This document shows, piece after piece, positions 12,257 through 22,892 of a stretch of 64,000 nt of DNA. Under the pieces are notes generated by a model. That model saw nothing but the letters and a program-made list of their open reading frames with translations, ran no database searches and had not been told where the DNA came from. The position numbers were made by a program, and so were the translations under genes. The stretch comes from Rhododendron vialii (taxonomy: Eukaryota > Streptophyta > Magnoliopsida > Ericales > Ericaceae), in assembly GCF_030253575.1 (NCBI RefSeq), contig NC_080557.1:43228501-43292500 (forward strand), read 5' to 3'. Each line of letters starts with the position of its first letter. Position 1 is the first letter of the stretch.

Positions 12257-12563
12257 GCTACCTGTGTTGGCTGAAATTACACCGAACCCGACTTTTGAGA
12301 ACATTTAATCTCCACGATGCACAACGGTTTCCTCTTTCTTGAATTTGGTTAAACCACAGCTTTTATGTTTCCTGGAATTTTTATTGTTTTGTATAGATTG
12401 ATACTCTGTCTTGTCGTTTCAGAAAAAAAAAAAAAAAAACTCTATGTCTTGCTATTGGTTTGCAATGGCTGTTGAATTGAATTTAATATAGAAGACCCGA
12501 AACTCTTTAGGAAAATTAAAAATATGAGAACCCCCAAAGATATGGCTATGAAGCTAAATAATA

Positions 12564-12778
12564 CTCTCTCCATCCATAAATAAGTGTTCGACGCGCAAAT
12601 CTAGACCTTACAAAAGATGCATATTTTTCGTTAAAAAATTTAATTTTTTTTCACAATCTAATAGAACTCATTGCCATCCATTGATTTGTGAAAAAAATTT
12701 ATTTTTTTTAATCAAACAAATATTTTTTTTTAAAGACCTAAATTTGTGTGTCGGACACTTATGTAGAGACGGATGGAG
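12564..12778. mobile_element. Stowaway-like MITE
   Basis: The left end is CTCTCTCCATCCATAAATAA and the right end atgtagagacggatggag. They form a terminal inverted repeat flanked by TA on each side. The interior is AT-rich and has no coding capacity. Confidence 0.75.
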
Positions 12779-13010
12779 TAATGTACTCCGTATGTGGTCT
12801 TTTAGAACAAAGTTATTCATCTTTTAGAAAAAAAATCCTAGTCCACTCACTTTACTGACTTGTCTTTTTACACCCATTAGAATGTTGGTTGAAATTGAAT
12901 TGAGAAAAGAATCTCTCTACTTTTACACTTGTCATTAGAGTGGTTTTTTAAACGGGACATTTTTTTTTTTGACAAATTCTCAACCAATATTTTTCAGAAA
13001 TCCTATTGGT

Positions 13011-13369
13011 ACCGACCGGACCCATAGGGAAAATGAACCGACGGCCACCGGACGGCCGTCTCCGGCCACCGGACAGCCGATCCGAGCCGTCCAAAAATTT
13101 TAAAAAATAAAACCGAGTGGGCCCGAGCGAGAATCAATGGCATCCGAGGTGTGTATGGTACTTGATCCGAGCAACCCTTTTGTATATTTGTATATACGTA
13201 TATATACACGAAAAAGGGGTGCTCGGATCAAGTACCCTATACACCTCGGATGTTATTGATTCCCGCGCAAGCCCACTCGGTTTTATTTTTTTAAATTTTT
13301 GAACGGCTCGGATCGGCCGTCCGGTGACCGTCGGTGCATTTTCCCTATGGCCCGGTCGGTACCAATAGC
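13011..13369. mobile_element. Long fold-back MITE (arms ~160 bp)
   Basis: Near-perfect inverted repeat. The left arm starts ctattggtaccgaccggacc and the right arm ends ggcccggtcggtaccaatag. The arms share the catccgaggtgt / acacctcggatg and gtacttgatccgagca / tgctcggatcaagtac blocks. The loop is the short AT stretch around 13180-13210. No coding capacity and no clear TSD. It belongs to the GGCCGTCC-rich family recurring in the window. Confidence 0.75.
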
Positions 13370-14384
13370 AGCTCTCAATATTTTTTGAGCTAAAAACGGG
13401 CAAGTCAGTAAAAGAAAAGAACTCTGTCATTTTATCGTAAAAGAGCAGTACAACTGTACAAATATTGACAGGGACCAAGTCGAATCTTGTTACAGGACAT
13501 TATCCCATTTGAATGACCGGTCAAATGGAAGCCATCGTTCAAATGGATATTCAACTTCACCGCAATGGAAATGAGGTTTATGAGCATTAACTCCATGGGC
13601 AAGTTAGTAATAAAAAAAGACTATGTTGAGTATTAATGAAGACTAATCATTTTATTAACAACATGGATCAACACATGTATTCTCAAGAGAACCTTGTCTC
13701 ATATGATTGACAATTATAATGACAAGACTAAGAGTACATGAGAGGTGAAAAGTTATGGGAGCCATTTCTCAATCAACATTGTTTGAGGTATAAAAGAGCA
13801 AGTTAATAATTATTAACGACTACGTCGGGTATGGGTAATACCAATTTTCATGTTCACATAGACCAAGTCATATTTTCTGACAGATTTGTCCCGTATGATT
13901 GACTGAATAATGACAAGTCAAGTTACACGAGGGTGGAAAATTAGGAGAGCCATCTCCCATTCAACCTCAACAAACATTGTCTGAAGTATAAAAAAATAAG
14001 TCATTAATTATAAAGGACTACGTCGAGTATTAGTAAGAATCAATCGTTCTGTTAACATGGACCGCCAAGTTATGCATATTGTCCCCAATTCTACAATCCT
14101 CAGCTTTAGTTCTCAATTCTCGTTCTATGCTCGCATTTTCAATTCCTTCCCTGGTAAATTTAAGTACTCCTATTTTGAGATATTTTTGAAAAATACTTTC
14201 ACACGCGCATTATGCGACTTTGAACAAGGGACACAAAAATTAGGTCTCAAATCTCAATTATCTTTTCGGTTAAGCCTATAACCAAACAAAAAAGAAAAAG
14301 AATCACAAAGAATCAATTTTTGTTCAACCACGAAATGATTCTCCTATATTTTCTCAGCAGCCAAACAAATCAATAACCAGCAAC
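13370..14384. other. Intergenic spacer, no gene seen
   Basis: AT-rich sequence containing weak repeats of a block like gactacgtcgagtattagta (around 13620, 13820 and 14020), each about 200 bp apart. This suggests a decayed tandem repeat. No open frame with protein character. Confidence 0.4.
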
Positions 14385-14804
14385 TAGGGCTGCAAACGAG
14401 CCGAGCCGAGCCGAGTTTTAGAGTGTTCGAGCTCGGCTCGGCAAAAATTTAGTTGGCTCGAGCTCGGCTCGAGCTCGTGGCGAGCTGCAGAACTCGAGCT
14501 CGAGCTCGGCTCGATAGGTATTTACGGAGCTCGAGCTCGGCTCGTTCGGCTCGTTTATGAAACAAATATATATATAAATAAATATAAATATGTAAATATA
14601 TATATATATAAATATATTATATAATCGAGCTCGCGAGCCAATTCGAGCCGAGTTTCGACTAGCTCGAGCTCGGCTCGTTTATGAAACGAGCCCAGGACTC
14701 GAGCTCGAGCTCGGCTCGTTTTTGTCTTGAACCGAGCCGAGCCGAGCCGTTATCGAGCCGAGCTCCGAGCCGCTCGCGAGCGGCTCGGATCGTTTGCAGC
14801 CCTA
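14385..14804. mobile_element. hAT-type MITE with GAGCTCG repeats and 8-bp TSD
   Basis: The ends are TAGGGCTGCAAACGA and TCGTTTGCAGCCCTA, a perfect 15-bp inverted repeat, flanked by CCAGCAAC on both sides (14377-14384 and 14805-14812). The 420-bp interior consists of dense GAGCTCG/GAGCCGAG repeats around an AT core. No coding capacity. Confidence 0.9.
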
Positions 14805-14870
14805 CCAGCAACACATGATGACACCAGATCACACAATTTTAAACAAACAAATCACAGCCAGTACATATTA

Positions 14871-15640
14871 TGTTGGAGTTTTTCAAAATAAAAGTGGATT
14901 TTAGTTTGGAATTTTCGGAAAGGTACTAAGTGGGGATTTTGTGAAAGGTTGCTATATTTTTTCACATGAGTTATGACTTTATGTAAATGGTTGTAACACC
15001 CATTAAATTGGGGTGTGTTCATTTGGAAAGATGTGATTGTTAGGAAGGGATGTGAATCATGGGGTGCCTCCAAGAGGCATGACCCTTCCTAATTAATTGT
15101 TTAAAGGATGCCTACTAATAGGCATGTTCCTCTCTATTAATTGTCTTTACAAGACATGATCTTTCCTAATTGGTGTCTTCAAAGGACATGACCATTTCTT
15201 ATGGTTGTTTACTATAGCAACAACCTTTCATACAAGGGTGCTTATAAGTCTATAAATAGGCAATTTGTAAAGTCATTCAAGGGGCTGAAAATTCCATATT
15301 GATTTGCTCTCTTTTTCTCTACACATTCTCTTCCTAGAAATGGCAAACTGATATTCTGTTATATCTCAAAATAGAGTTACAGTTTTGTTGGTTCTTCTAC
15401 ATTTGCTTAGCGGATATTCTGTCTGTCTCTGTTTGTGCAAACGATGATAGAAAGAACCTAGAGTTCGGATTCGATTTATCTTGAAGGCGGATTTGCTGTA
15501 ACCCGGTGCACACCTTCTGGTGGGGGCAAATACTGTCTTTAGGAAAGCGTTTTCCTAATGTGACTCGAATGCTTCTACCATTCCAAATCTGAAGAGATGA
15601 CGCCATCACTTTCATCATAATGAAGACCGAATTTCCAACA
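14871..15640. mobile_element. Solo LTR (Copia-like)
   Basis: A 770-bp block begins TGTTGGAG and ends TTTCCAACA, flanked by the 5-bp direct repeat TATTA (14866-14870 and 15641-15645). Inside is a promoter-like TATA signal (ctataaatagg near 15251). It shares the conserved gctgtaacccggtgcacac block with the second solo LTR. No internal retrotransposon region follows, so this is a solo LTR left by LTR-LTR recombination. Confidence 0.85.
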
Positions 15641-15645
15641 TATTA

Positions 15646-17598
15646 CAGATCTACAAATAAAGAACAAGAGTATATTTTGCTACTGCTATATACTGGTATA
15701 CTCTCCTATCATCTCGATTCTCATCAACCAGCAAGATCTTCAGAATTTGATTGCAGATCCGAAGAGGAAAACCGTGACGGGGACGGGGCAACCGAGTGCA
15801 AACGAAGGCGAGACAACGCGCGGCCGAGGAGACGGGGCTCGGAGCTGATTCTTTGGCTACGAGAGAGCTTCCGACAAGAACAGGTGACGTAAACTTTACC
15901 AGTGATGTAACTTGGTGACGTAAACTTTACTGGTGATGTAAATCTGCTCCACAGACTCCACGGGAAGTCAACGATCAAGAGCTTTCACTAATCAAAAAGA
16001 ATGCCCCAAAGAGTTGCAGATATTGCTTCTCACCAAGCTCTCTTCATAACTCAATGCAAAACCAGATGTATTTGCTTCGCATAATCCTTTTAAAAATGTA
16101 TTTATATAGAGTCTATTGCGTCGTTGATCGTCTGGACGAACATAACTACCGCCCGGACGGGAAATACAGAGAGCTTGGATTCTATCAACAAAGTCGTCCG
16201 TTCGGAAGAAAAATACAGAGACCACTCAATCCGGCCGACCTTCTGGAGGGAAAGTACTGAGGGCAAACCTTCCGGATGGTTGACCATCCGGATGCCCAAC
16301 ACCAAGACGAGAGAACTCACAATTGCAAGGTCTTGTGGGAAAGAAAAATTGCTTTGGCTGAAAACTAGACAAGGCGTTGGATTTGCTCTAAAAGAACAAT
16401 TAGCCAAATGAAAAAGGAAGAAAAACACACACATACACCCACTGTATACATGAATTCTCCTATTTGGTGAACCTATATCTACAAGTTGAAACTCTAATGG
16501 AACTATTTCGAGGATAGAAAACACCCGAACACAAGCACTTTCAGTCCATATGGAACTCGGACCCAACCAAACCGAGGGACTTTGTCCACTTGATCTGTGT
16601 GGCATATTGGAATAGAGGACAACTGTGATTTCTGTTTTGCAGCTTCAAATGCGTGTGCGAGTGTCTTTTCATGTCCTTCATTTAGATTGCTTGACATGTA
16701 GTCTGTAGGCAAACGACGCCTTCTCTAAGAAAACTCTAAACTAGACTAATTCACAAATAGCCAAACCTTGTTGCCCTTTCTTCTGGACTACTGCAATTGA
16801 CGTACGAAATCTCTCAGCTTGATTGTGTAGTGTCGGTGAAGGGCGGAGTGATGTGCAAATCCACGTGTTGAACATCTGTATAACTTTCTTGAATGGCGTT
16901 GAAAACAAGCCTCGAGAGGAGAGAACAACTTACTACTTCATTGCTAACACATCATAAGCAAGACACAAGAAGTATATCCAGTATCCAGTATATGCGACCA
17001 GCCTACCAGTAACCTAGACAAATCATACACTTCATAAGAGAAGTTAACCCTTGAGTGGAATTGTGAAGTTCATTGATAGCACAGCACAAGATAAATCTGT
17101 ACGAAGCCAAAACAACCTTAAGCAGTATCGATCATTCCAAGCAAACGACTCCGTGATTTCAATAACATACAAACCTCTACACAACTAAGTATACCCCTTA
17201 CCGTACAAGAAGAGACAACGCAAACCACAACCTCCGTATGGCACACATACCACCATGCATATGGTTCGTGCTTCTTGGACGGATTGTTGCTCCACTTTCT
17301 TGTGTATACGGTTTTCCTCTGTGATCCGGAAGATCTATGCAAGGTTCGAAGTTCATACTCATTCAATACATTTATATTTGAGAAAGCGTTCACCAATTTC
17401 CAACCACTAGGCAACAAATATACAAACCCTACTGCATAAGATAATCATCAACCATAAGCAGCCATAGTAACTCTCCACGCAATGGATCAGCCACAGAGAC
17501 TACCATACTATATCAAGTTCAAAATAAAATTGGAAACATGCCACAACATTCATACTAGATGCTTCAACTACTGAAAACTTTTTTTCCTGTAACCATTA
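15646..17598. other. Intergenic region, no supported gene
   Basis: A 32-bp direct repeat (ggtgacgtaaactttac plus gtgatgtaa) lies at about 15883-15945. The region 16100-16330 has a GC-richer stretch (tccggatggttgaccatccg is palindromic) that may be a retroelement remnant. The open frames at 16102-16605 and 17118-17417 (-) have no recognisable domains. The 3' UTR of the gene at 17599 is expected just below that position. Confidence 0.4.
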
Positions 17599-18045
17599 TT
17601 ACTCAACATCAAACCCTTTCTCTTGTAGCTCCGAAACGACTTCATTCCTCATCCTCATCCACAGCTTCAGAGCCTCCTGCTCGAACTTCTTGTCTTGCAA
17701 CTCCTTCTGGTAATTGGCCGCGTCTTTATCAAACTCAATGATCCCTTTAGGACCTATCGTCGTGCCAATCATGCCGCCCTTCTCAACAAACTCCTTCATA
17801 GCCTCCTCATCCCCCGGGTATGGAAACCTGCGCTTCTCGTACAAATGGGCCAGCTCTCTCTCCTCCTTGGGCTTCGGCTTCAGCGTCCACCAACCCAACG
17901 GAGACGTCTCGTTGTACAGCCACACAACCCCGAACAGCGTGTAAGTGCATAGCAGAGCTTTTCCCACTTGCTTCCAGAAGTAGTGGTCTTCCTTTCCCAG
18001 CCCTATCTTCTTCAAGTACTTCTCCGCACTAAACGGTTTAGCCAT
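17599..18045 (-). CDS. Small single-span mitochondrial protein, probable complex I ESSS/NDUFB11-like subunit
   Basis: A 148-residue protein encoded by a single coding exon. It starts MAKPFSAEKYLKKIGLGKED. A hydrophobic segment at about 26-44 (WKQVGKALLCTYTLFGVVWL) is followed by the conserved NETSPLGWWTLKPKPKEERE and by a charged C-terminal half with GGMIGTTIGPKG and a predicted helix ending LQEKGFDVE. This architecture and wording match a highly conserved plant protein that I recall being annotated as the ESSS subunit of NADH:ubiquinone oxidoreductase. Inner-membrane placement follows from that. The identity as a conserved plant protein is strong; the complex I function is from memory and less certain. 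An intron lies in the 5' UTR, listed separately. Confidence 0.8.
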   Translation of the reverse strand: MAKPFSAEKYLKKIGLGKEDHYFWKQVGKALLCTYTLFGVVWLYNETSPLGWWTLKPKPKEERELAHLYEKRRFPYPGDEEAMKEFVEKGGMIGTTIGPKGIIEFDKDAANYQKELQDKKFEQEALKLWMRMRNEVVSELQEKGFDVE

Positions 18046-18053
18046 TGAAAGCC

Positions 18054-18321
18054 CTGCAAAAGAGTAGAGCCTTGGAGTACATTGATTGTTCTTCTTTGAG
18101 ACATTTCGTCGAACAGTTTACAGGCAATATTGGTAAATTAAAATAGCAGCGCATAGGTTACCGCATATAATAGGACCCAAATCATTGATTAGATTTTCGT
18201 GATGATTGGGTAAAGACTGGTAATTTGACCTTCATTAATTGATTGATTTTCCGAACCCAAAAGCCCGGAACCTTGAAATGCATCGAGTATGATAAAAGGA
18301 GATGAGGATTTACGATCTTAC
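18054..18321 (-). other. Predicted 5'-UTR intron of the ESSS-like gene
   Basis: On the minus strand a donor GACGG|GTAAGATCG (first intron base 18321) and an acceptor CTCTTTTGCAG|GGCTTTCA (last intron base 18054) lie just before the ATG at 18045. A 268-bp leader intron joining the two would leave a short 5' UTR exon upstream of 18322. RNA evidence is not available here. Confidence 0.6.
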
Positions 18322-18943
18322 CCGTCTTCGCGTCGAAAAATTGTTTGCGAACCATTGATAGTGTGAGGGTGAGATAGCAGGAGGGGGATGAACGTTCGAT
18401 GAACTGCAGTGAGTCTGGTATCAGTGCTGAATATTATTCGTACTAGGGAAAACGAAGGCCCATGCGGTAGTACTAATTTTTCTTTTGAGGGTGTTTCACC
18501 ATAATCACCATTCACCACAACTTTTGGGTTATGTGACTGCTTTGTTTGGATTGGTTTTTGACAAAAAAATTATGAGGGCAGCAGGAGTAATAATAATAAG
18601 TGAAGAGAAATAAAAAAAAATGATTAAAAGTAAGAAGAATTTTAAAAAAAAATGCTTTTCAAAAAGTAAAGTGAACAAGGCATCATTATTCAAATTTTTT
18701 CTGCATTCGTTAGTTTTGTGCCAAATTTTTATACTATATTATTGGATTGTATCGGCCAGAGAAATTAGAAAAGTAAAAAATTATGATTTTTATACAAGTA
18801 TTTGGGGAAATATACAAGGAAAAAGCTCAAAAGTAAGTTTTTTGGACTTTTTATTAGATAATTTCAAAAATATTTGTATAAAAGTCATAATTTATTATTT
18901 TTCTGATATTTTTCATTGGGACGAACTAATATAACATAAAAAT
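18322..18943. other. Promoter side of ESSS-like gene and AT-rich spacer
   Basis: 18322-18520 should include the leader exon and promoter. 18590-18940 is very AT-rich with an internal inverted repeat (aattatgatttttatacaag / ttgtataaaagtcataattt). Nothing coding is supported. Confidence 0.4.
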
Positions 18944-19560
18944 TGTTGGAACATTTCCAAAATATTTAATGAATATTAAATGTAAATATTGGTGAACGGT
19001 TTTAATCCAAGAGGCGTGACTATTCAGGTTAAATGAATAGACATGAGTATTGGATTTGAGCACAAAAGGTGTGTCTATTCAGGTTAAATGAATAGATATT
19101 ACTAGACCAAAAGGCGTGACCATTGGGGTGAAATGAATAGACATGACTATTATAAATAGACATGACTATTGCATTTAATAAAAGAGGTGTAATCATTGGC
19201 CAACGGTCACGATCTATGCCTATAAAAGGCAAATGGTTCTACCAATTGAAATGATGAAGAGAATCAGAACAATTCTGATTGTTCTTTCTCTGTAGAATTA
19301 TCTCCTACGATTATACTTAAGAGGCTCGCAAAATCCAAAGGTATTCGGGTCTCTCTTCGTTTGTGCATAACGCAGTTAGACAACAGTTGGAGACTGGGCT
19401 TCATTTTATCTTGGAGGCGGCTTCGTTGTAACCCGGTGCACACTGTATTCTCTTGAATTGGTGGAGGCGAATATTGTCTTAAGGACAGCGACATAGTAAC
19501 GTGACTTGAAGCATCTCTGTTTATCCACTTTTATCGGCTACGACGAATTTTGCACTAACA
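18944..19560. mobile_element. Second solo LTR
   Basis: A 617-bp block begins TGTTGGAACATTTCC and ends TTTTGCACTAACA. It is flanked by the 5-bp direct repeat AAAAT (18939-18943 and 19561-19565). It contains a TATA-like tataaaagg near 19221 and the tgtaacccggtgcacac block shared with the solo LTR at 14871. Several internal copies of attcaggttaaatgaataga occur in its left half. No internal region is attached. Confidence 0.85.
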
Positions 19561-19565
19561 AAAAT

Positions 19566-20080
19566 TTGGAGCAAAACTAACAAACGCGAAAAAATTTGAA
19601 TAAGAACAAAACTAAAAAATTATGGTTCACAACTTGTTGGTTTAGTGGAAATAAGAGGTTGGTAAAAAAGGTATTTTATTTGTTGTCAACAAAAAATTAT
19701 TTAAATTGTGGTTTGGAGACCCCATGGAGCAACACTAAAGTGTGTCGTTTGAAGACCTTATCCTTGTGGAACTCGTTTGTTACTGTACTACATCGTAACC
19801 CGAATGGAAGGAATATATTATTTTCTTATATATTGCATTCCATCAAACAATTTTTTAAGGGTTGGAGGAGGAGGAGAAGCCGGGAAGGAGGTGGCACCCT
19901 TAACAGCGGTGGTGAACCCTAGCTGTGAAAGGTTAGAGAGAGAAGGAGGGAGACGACAGGTTTAGAGAGAGAAGGAGGTAAAGAGAATGTTTCGGTCCTG
20001 TTCGTTTTGGAATTTTGGATTTGGATTTGTAGGTAATTAGTGTAGAGAGAAATAGAGTAATGATTGAAAATAGAGGATTG

Positions 20081-20112
<32 letters not shown>

Positions 20113-20494
20113 AGAGTAATGATTGAAAAGAAATAAGATAATCCTTAACCGAACAAGGTCGAACGTGTGTATCGTTATAGGTACGGTACTCCATCTAATT
20201 ACTCCCATATGTTTGTTTAACTACTAAAGTTTCTACCAGGATGTACTCTGCCAATGAAATGCCATCTACCACAAGAGGAAAACCTTTGAAAGCCCAAAAA
20301 AAAGAGCATGGATTGACCACTGTTAATCGAGACGACGTTTGTTCGCTTAATTTTCATTCTCACTTGAAACATTTAGTGTCAACACACAGATTTAGTTTCT
20401 TTGTAGAATAAACATAGGTAATGCGACGATGATCTTCATGTCAAAGCGATATACTCCATATTCTACACCTGTCCCGACTGCTTACTTGGGTGCA
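19566..20494. other. Intergenic spacer with GA microsatellite
   Basis: It contains a GA run at about 20083-20108 and GA/GGA-rich sequence from 19860. The open frames across it are artefacts of this low complexity. No gene is seen. Confidence 0.5.
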
Positions 20495-21105
20495 GAGGCG
20501 GACTCACCTTGGGGCACATGGGGTCACGTGCCCTCACGCTTTTTTAAAAAAACAATCCGGATTTTATATATATTATATATGTCAAATATGTGTAAAAAGG
20601 CAATGTTTGGTGTAATGGTAAGTTGTTGACTTTGGAAATGAGAGAGAGGGCGTGTGTTTGAGTCTTTCCCACTCTCCTAAGTTTTTTTTTTTTTTTTTCA
20701 AAATCCACTAGAAAATAGTGCATATCTTGGGGGAAAACGAAAAAACCGAAATCTTTCACTTCGAGCGTCGTTTATAAGCCACACCACTGCTCCGACCTAT
20801 CCTCTCACAGGCAAAACCAAGGTTTCCCCCACTCCCCAACGTCTCCGATCATTTGTGTAGTACTCAATATGAACCCGCACATTGCATTTGTAAACTTTTA
20901 GTTCCCGAAACTTGTACTTGTAGAGTCAATAATAGAAAAATAGATAATGAACATGCGATAATTTTGTTTTAACGCATATACTTTAAAATTATTACTTTAT
21001 CAAGAATGCTAAAATTATTTTGGTGTGATTGTGCTTAACTGTAACTCACATATTACGGCGTTATAAAGAAAACTAGTGCCCCTCTGTTAAATTTCTGGGT
21101 CCGCC
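20495..21105. mobile_element. Probable hAT-like element
   Basis: The left end gaggcggactcacc and right end gggtccgcc form a short inverted repeat (GGCGGAC). GGGTGCA is directly repeated outside both ends (20488-20494 and 21106-21112), and the eighth base differs (T versus C). The interior has a long T-run and no transposase. The GGCGGA terminus is familiar from plant hAT elements. Confidence 0.6.
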
Positions 21106-21112
21106 GGGTGCA

Positions 21113-21730
21113 TGCAATCTGTTTTTCTAAACATTCTGGACAAGGTGTTTCAAAAATTGTCCCTACCATGTCAAAAGTTGTTTCATTGACTCTTGCGTTG
21201 AGCGTAATTCTAGATGCTGAGAGAGAAGAAGGAAGATCCGAAGATGTACGGCTCCTAACTCCTACTCATTCTTCCATTGCTTTAACTAATTTTTGATACT
21301 CACTCTAACCCAGTTTAGTTAGCTGCCTCATCTAACCATCAATTCGAATTAACTGTAATTTTTACTTTTTTGAAATTGGTTGGTCAAGTGGTTGTAGCGG
21401 CTAACCTGATTTTCTTGCAAAAAAAGAGAGACCATGCTACCCCTTTGGATAGAGACGATTGCTTTCATTTGTGAAATGTGTACTTTGAAATGGTCCTCTC
21501 TTGCTTAATGTTGGGGTTCCTAGGCTACCTGGGTGAGTTCACGCTGTTGTCTCAACGGTATTTTCAATATTTTAGTTAAGAAAATACCTACCATTTAAAA
21601 TAGTAACTCATTTCTTTTAACTTTGTTGTCTAAATGATATTTTTAGTGAAAATAAGTGGTATTTTGACGTCTATCTGAAGACCAAAAACATATTGTGAAC
21701 TCGCCCTTAGGGTAATTATTGTCATGCTTT
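21113..21730. other. Intergenic spacer, no gene seen
   Basis: This is where the coding part of a lost upstream laccase copy would be expected, given the orphan 3' UTR that follows. I searched for copper-site motifs ([15 protein letters not shown]) and saw none. The block near 21380 (ggtcaagtggttgtagcgg) has a tRNA A-box look and may be a SINE fragment. Confidence 0.4.
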
Positions 21731-22015
21731 AGCAATGGAATTTCCCTTTTTGCCAAACATTATATCTCATGCAGGCCCACATTTGAAAGGGATTTTGTTT
21801 TAGGGGAAAGGAAGAAAAGAAGGGAGCAGAGGAGCCAGAGCTAATAAACAGAGTTCTATTGGGTAGGCAAATTGGAGTTGCTCAGAGTTTTTTTTTTTTT
21901 TAAAGAAAAAAACAGCCCCTATTGTAATGGTTTTATTGTTTTCTCATGGGTAGTTGTTGGGTGTATATGGTCACATAATGTATTGCGAATTAAGTTTCCA
22001 AAGGATCTTTGAAGG
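21731..22015 (+). pseudogene. Orphan duplicate of the laccase 3' UTR
   Basis: This block aligns in direct orientation with 27423-27705, the sequence immediately after the laccase stop codon. Shared stretches include tcaggcccacatttg / gcaggcccacatttg, gaagaaaagaagggag/a, ggttttattgttttgtcatggg versus ggttttattgttttctcatggg, and tgtattgcgaatt versus tgtattgctaatt. Similarity starts at the position just after the stop codon, and no laccase coding sequence precedes it. It is read as the remnant of a tandemly duplicated laccase gene. Confidence 0.75.
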
Positions 22016-22019
22016 TTAC

Positions 22020-22250
22020 TCCATTTTTTACGATATAACTTAGTGTGTTAACCTGTGCGCATCTCGACTAATACTTGGAGGATCAATCTGATAGTTCACG
22101 AACAACAAAAGAAAATCTCACTGTTAAATGAACTCGTATGGACTGGCTCCTAAAGAGTTGATGCATTAGGAGGTTTCGAACCTAAAAATATGAGAATTAG
22201 GAGAAGCAAACCCTTAAGATCCGGCCTTGACCACTAGACAAACTCTTTAA
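22020..22250 (-). repeat. tRNA-derived SINE-like element
   Basis: On the minus strand an A-box-like GTCTAGTGGTCAAGG (22230-22245) is followed about 50 bp later by a B box AGGTTCGAAACCT (22171-22183). It ends with the shared gagatgcgcacagg block near 22050. This is the layout of an RNA polymerase III SINE. It sits directly next to the orphan laccase 3' UTR. Confidence 0.55.
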
Positions 22251-22654
22251 AGTTTTGTATTTTGAACTTTGAAAATTTATCATTGTGTGGGTCACTGTAA
22301 TGCCCTTCAATCTTGTGATTAATCTTCCGCAGGATCAAACCAGACCTAGACAGCCAGACTCTGCTTTGTTGCACACAGCAGAACCTTTAGTCACATAATC
22401 TTTTCAAATGACCTTCATTCCCATTGTTAATTCTCACAAATTTTAATTGTTCGGGAGGTTTTCTAAAAGACACTTTCACTCTAGCGCTCGTGCTCCCGCA
22501 CCCGCACTCTCCTACGCATTATGTGACTTAGAGTTGGACACATTACACATAGCAGGCCGTGGAGTGTCTCAAGTATGGGTCCTATCCTCCTATTTCAGGT
22601 CGTGCAATTAATATATTTATGTTACTTTCATGTATCAAAATTGAGAAATATTAA

Positions 22655-22892
22655 GGCTCCGTTCCAGAACATTTTCTTAAAAAATAAGTACTTATTTCAT
22701 ATTTTTAAATTAAAAAATAATGTAAACGAAAAATAATTTTTTGATTTTTTTGCACCGTATAATAGATCTCGATATGATCTATTAAACAAGATCCATATTG
22801 GTAGGAAAATTATTTGCGTAAATACATTATTTTTGAGCTTGAAATTGTCTTCTTAAAAAATAAGTACTTATTTTGAGTTCCGGAACAGGGCC
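22655..22892. mobile_element. Fold-back MITE
   Basis: The left arm aaggctccgttccagaac and right arm gttccggaacagggcctt are inverted. Inner arms both contain ttcttaaaaaataagtactt followed by attt in opposite contexts. No coding content. Confidence 0.65.

Noticed and set aside
16102..16605. 167-codon minus-strand open frame
   Set aside because: No recognisable domain or composition of a real protein. It overlaps open frames on the other strand and lies in a repeat-rich spacer.
20580..20690. tRNA-like stretch (tggtgtaatggtaagttg, then gtttgagtc)
   Set aside because: The A- and B-box-like pieces do not fold into a tRNA cloverleaf by eye and sit inside the hAT-like element. Not called as a tRNA.
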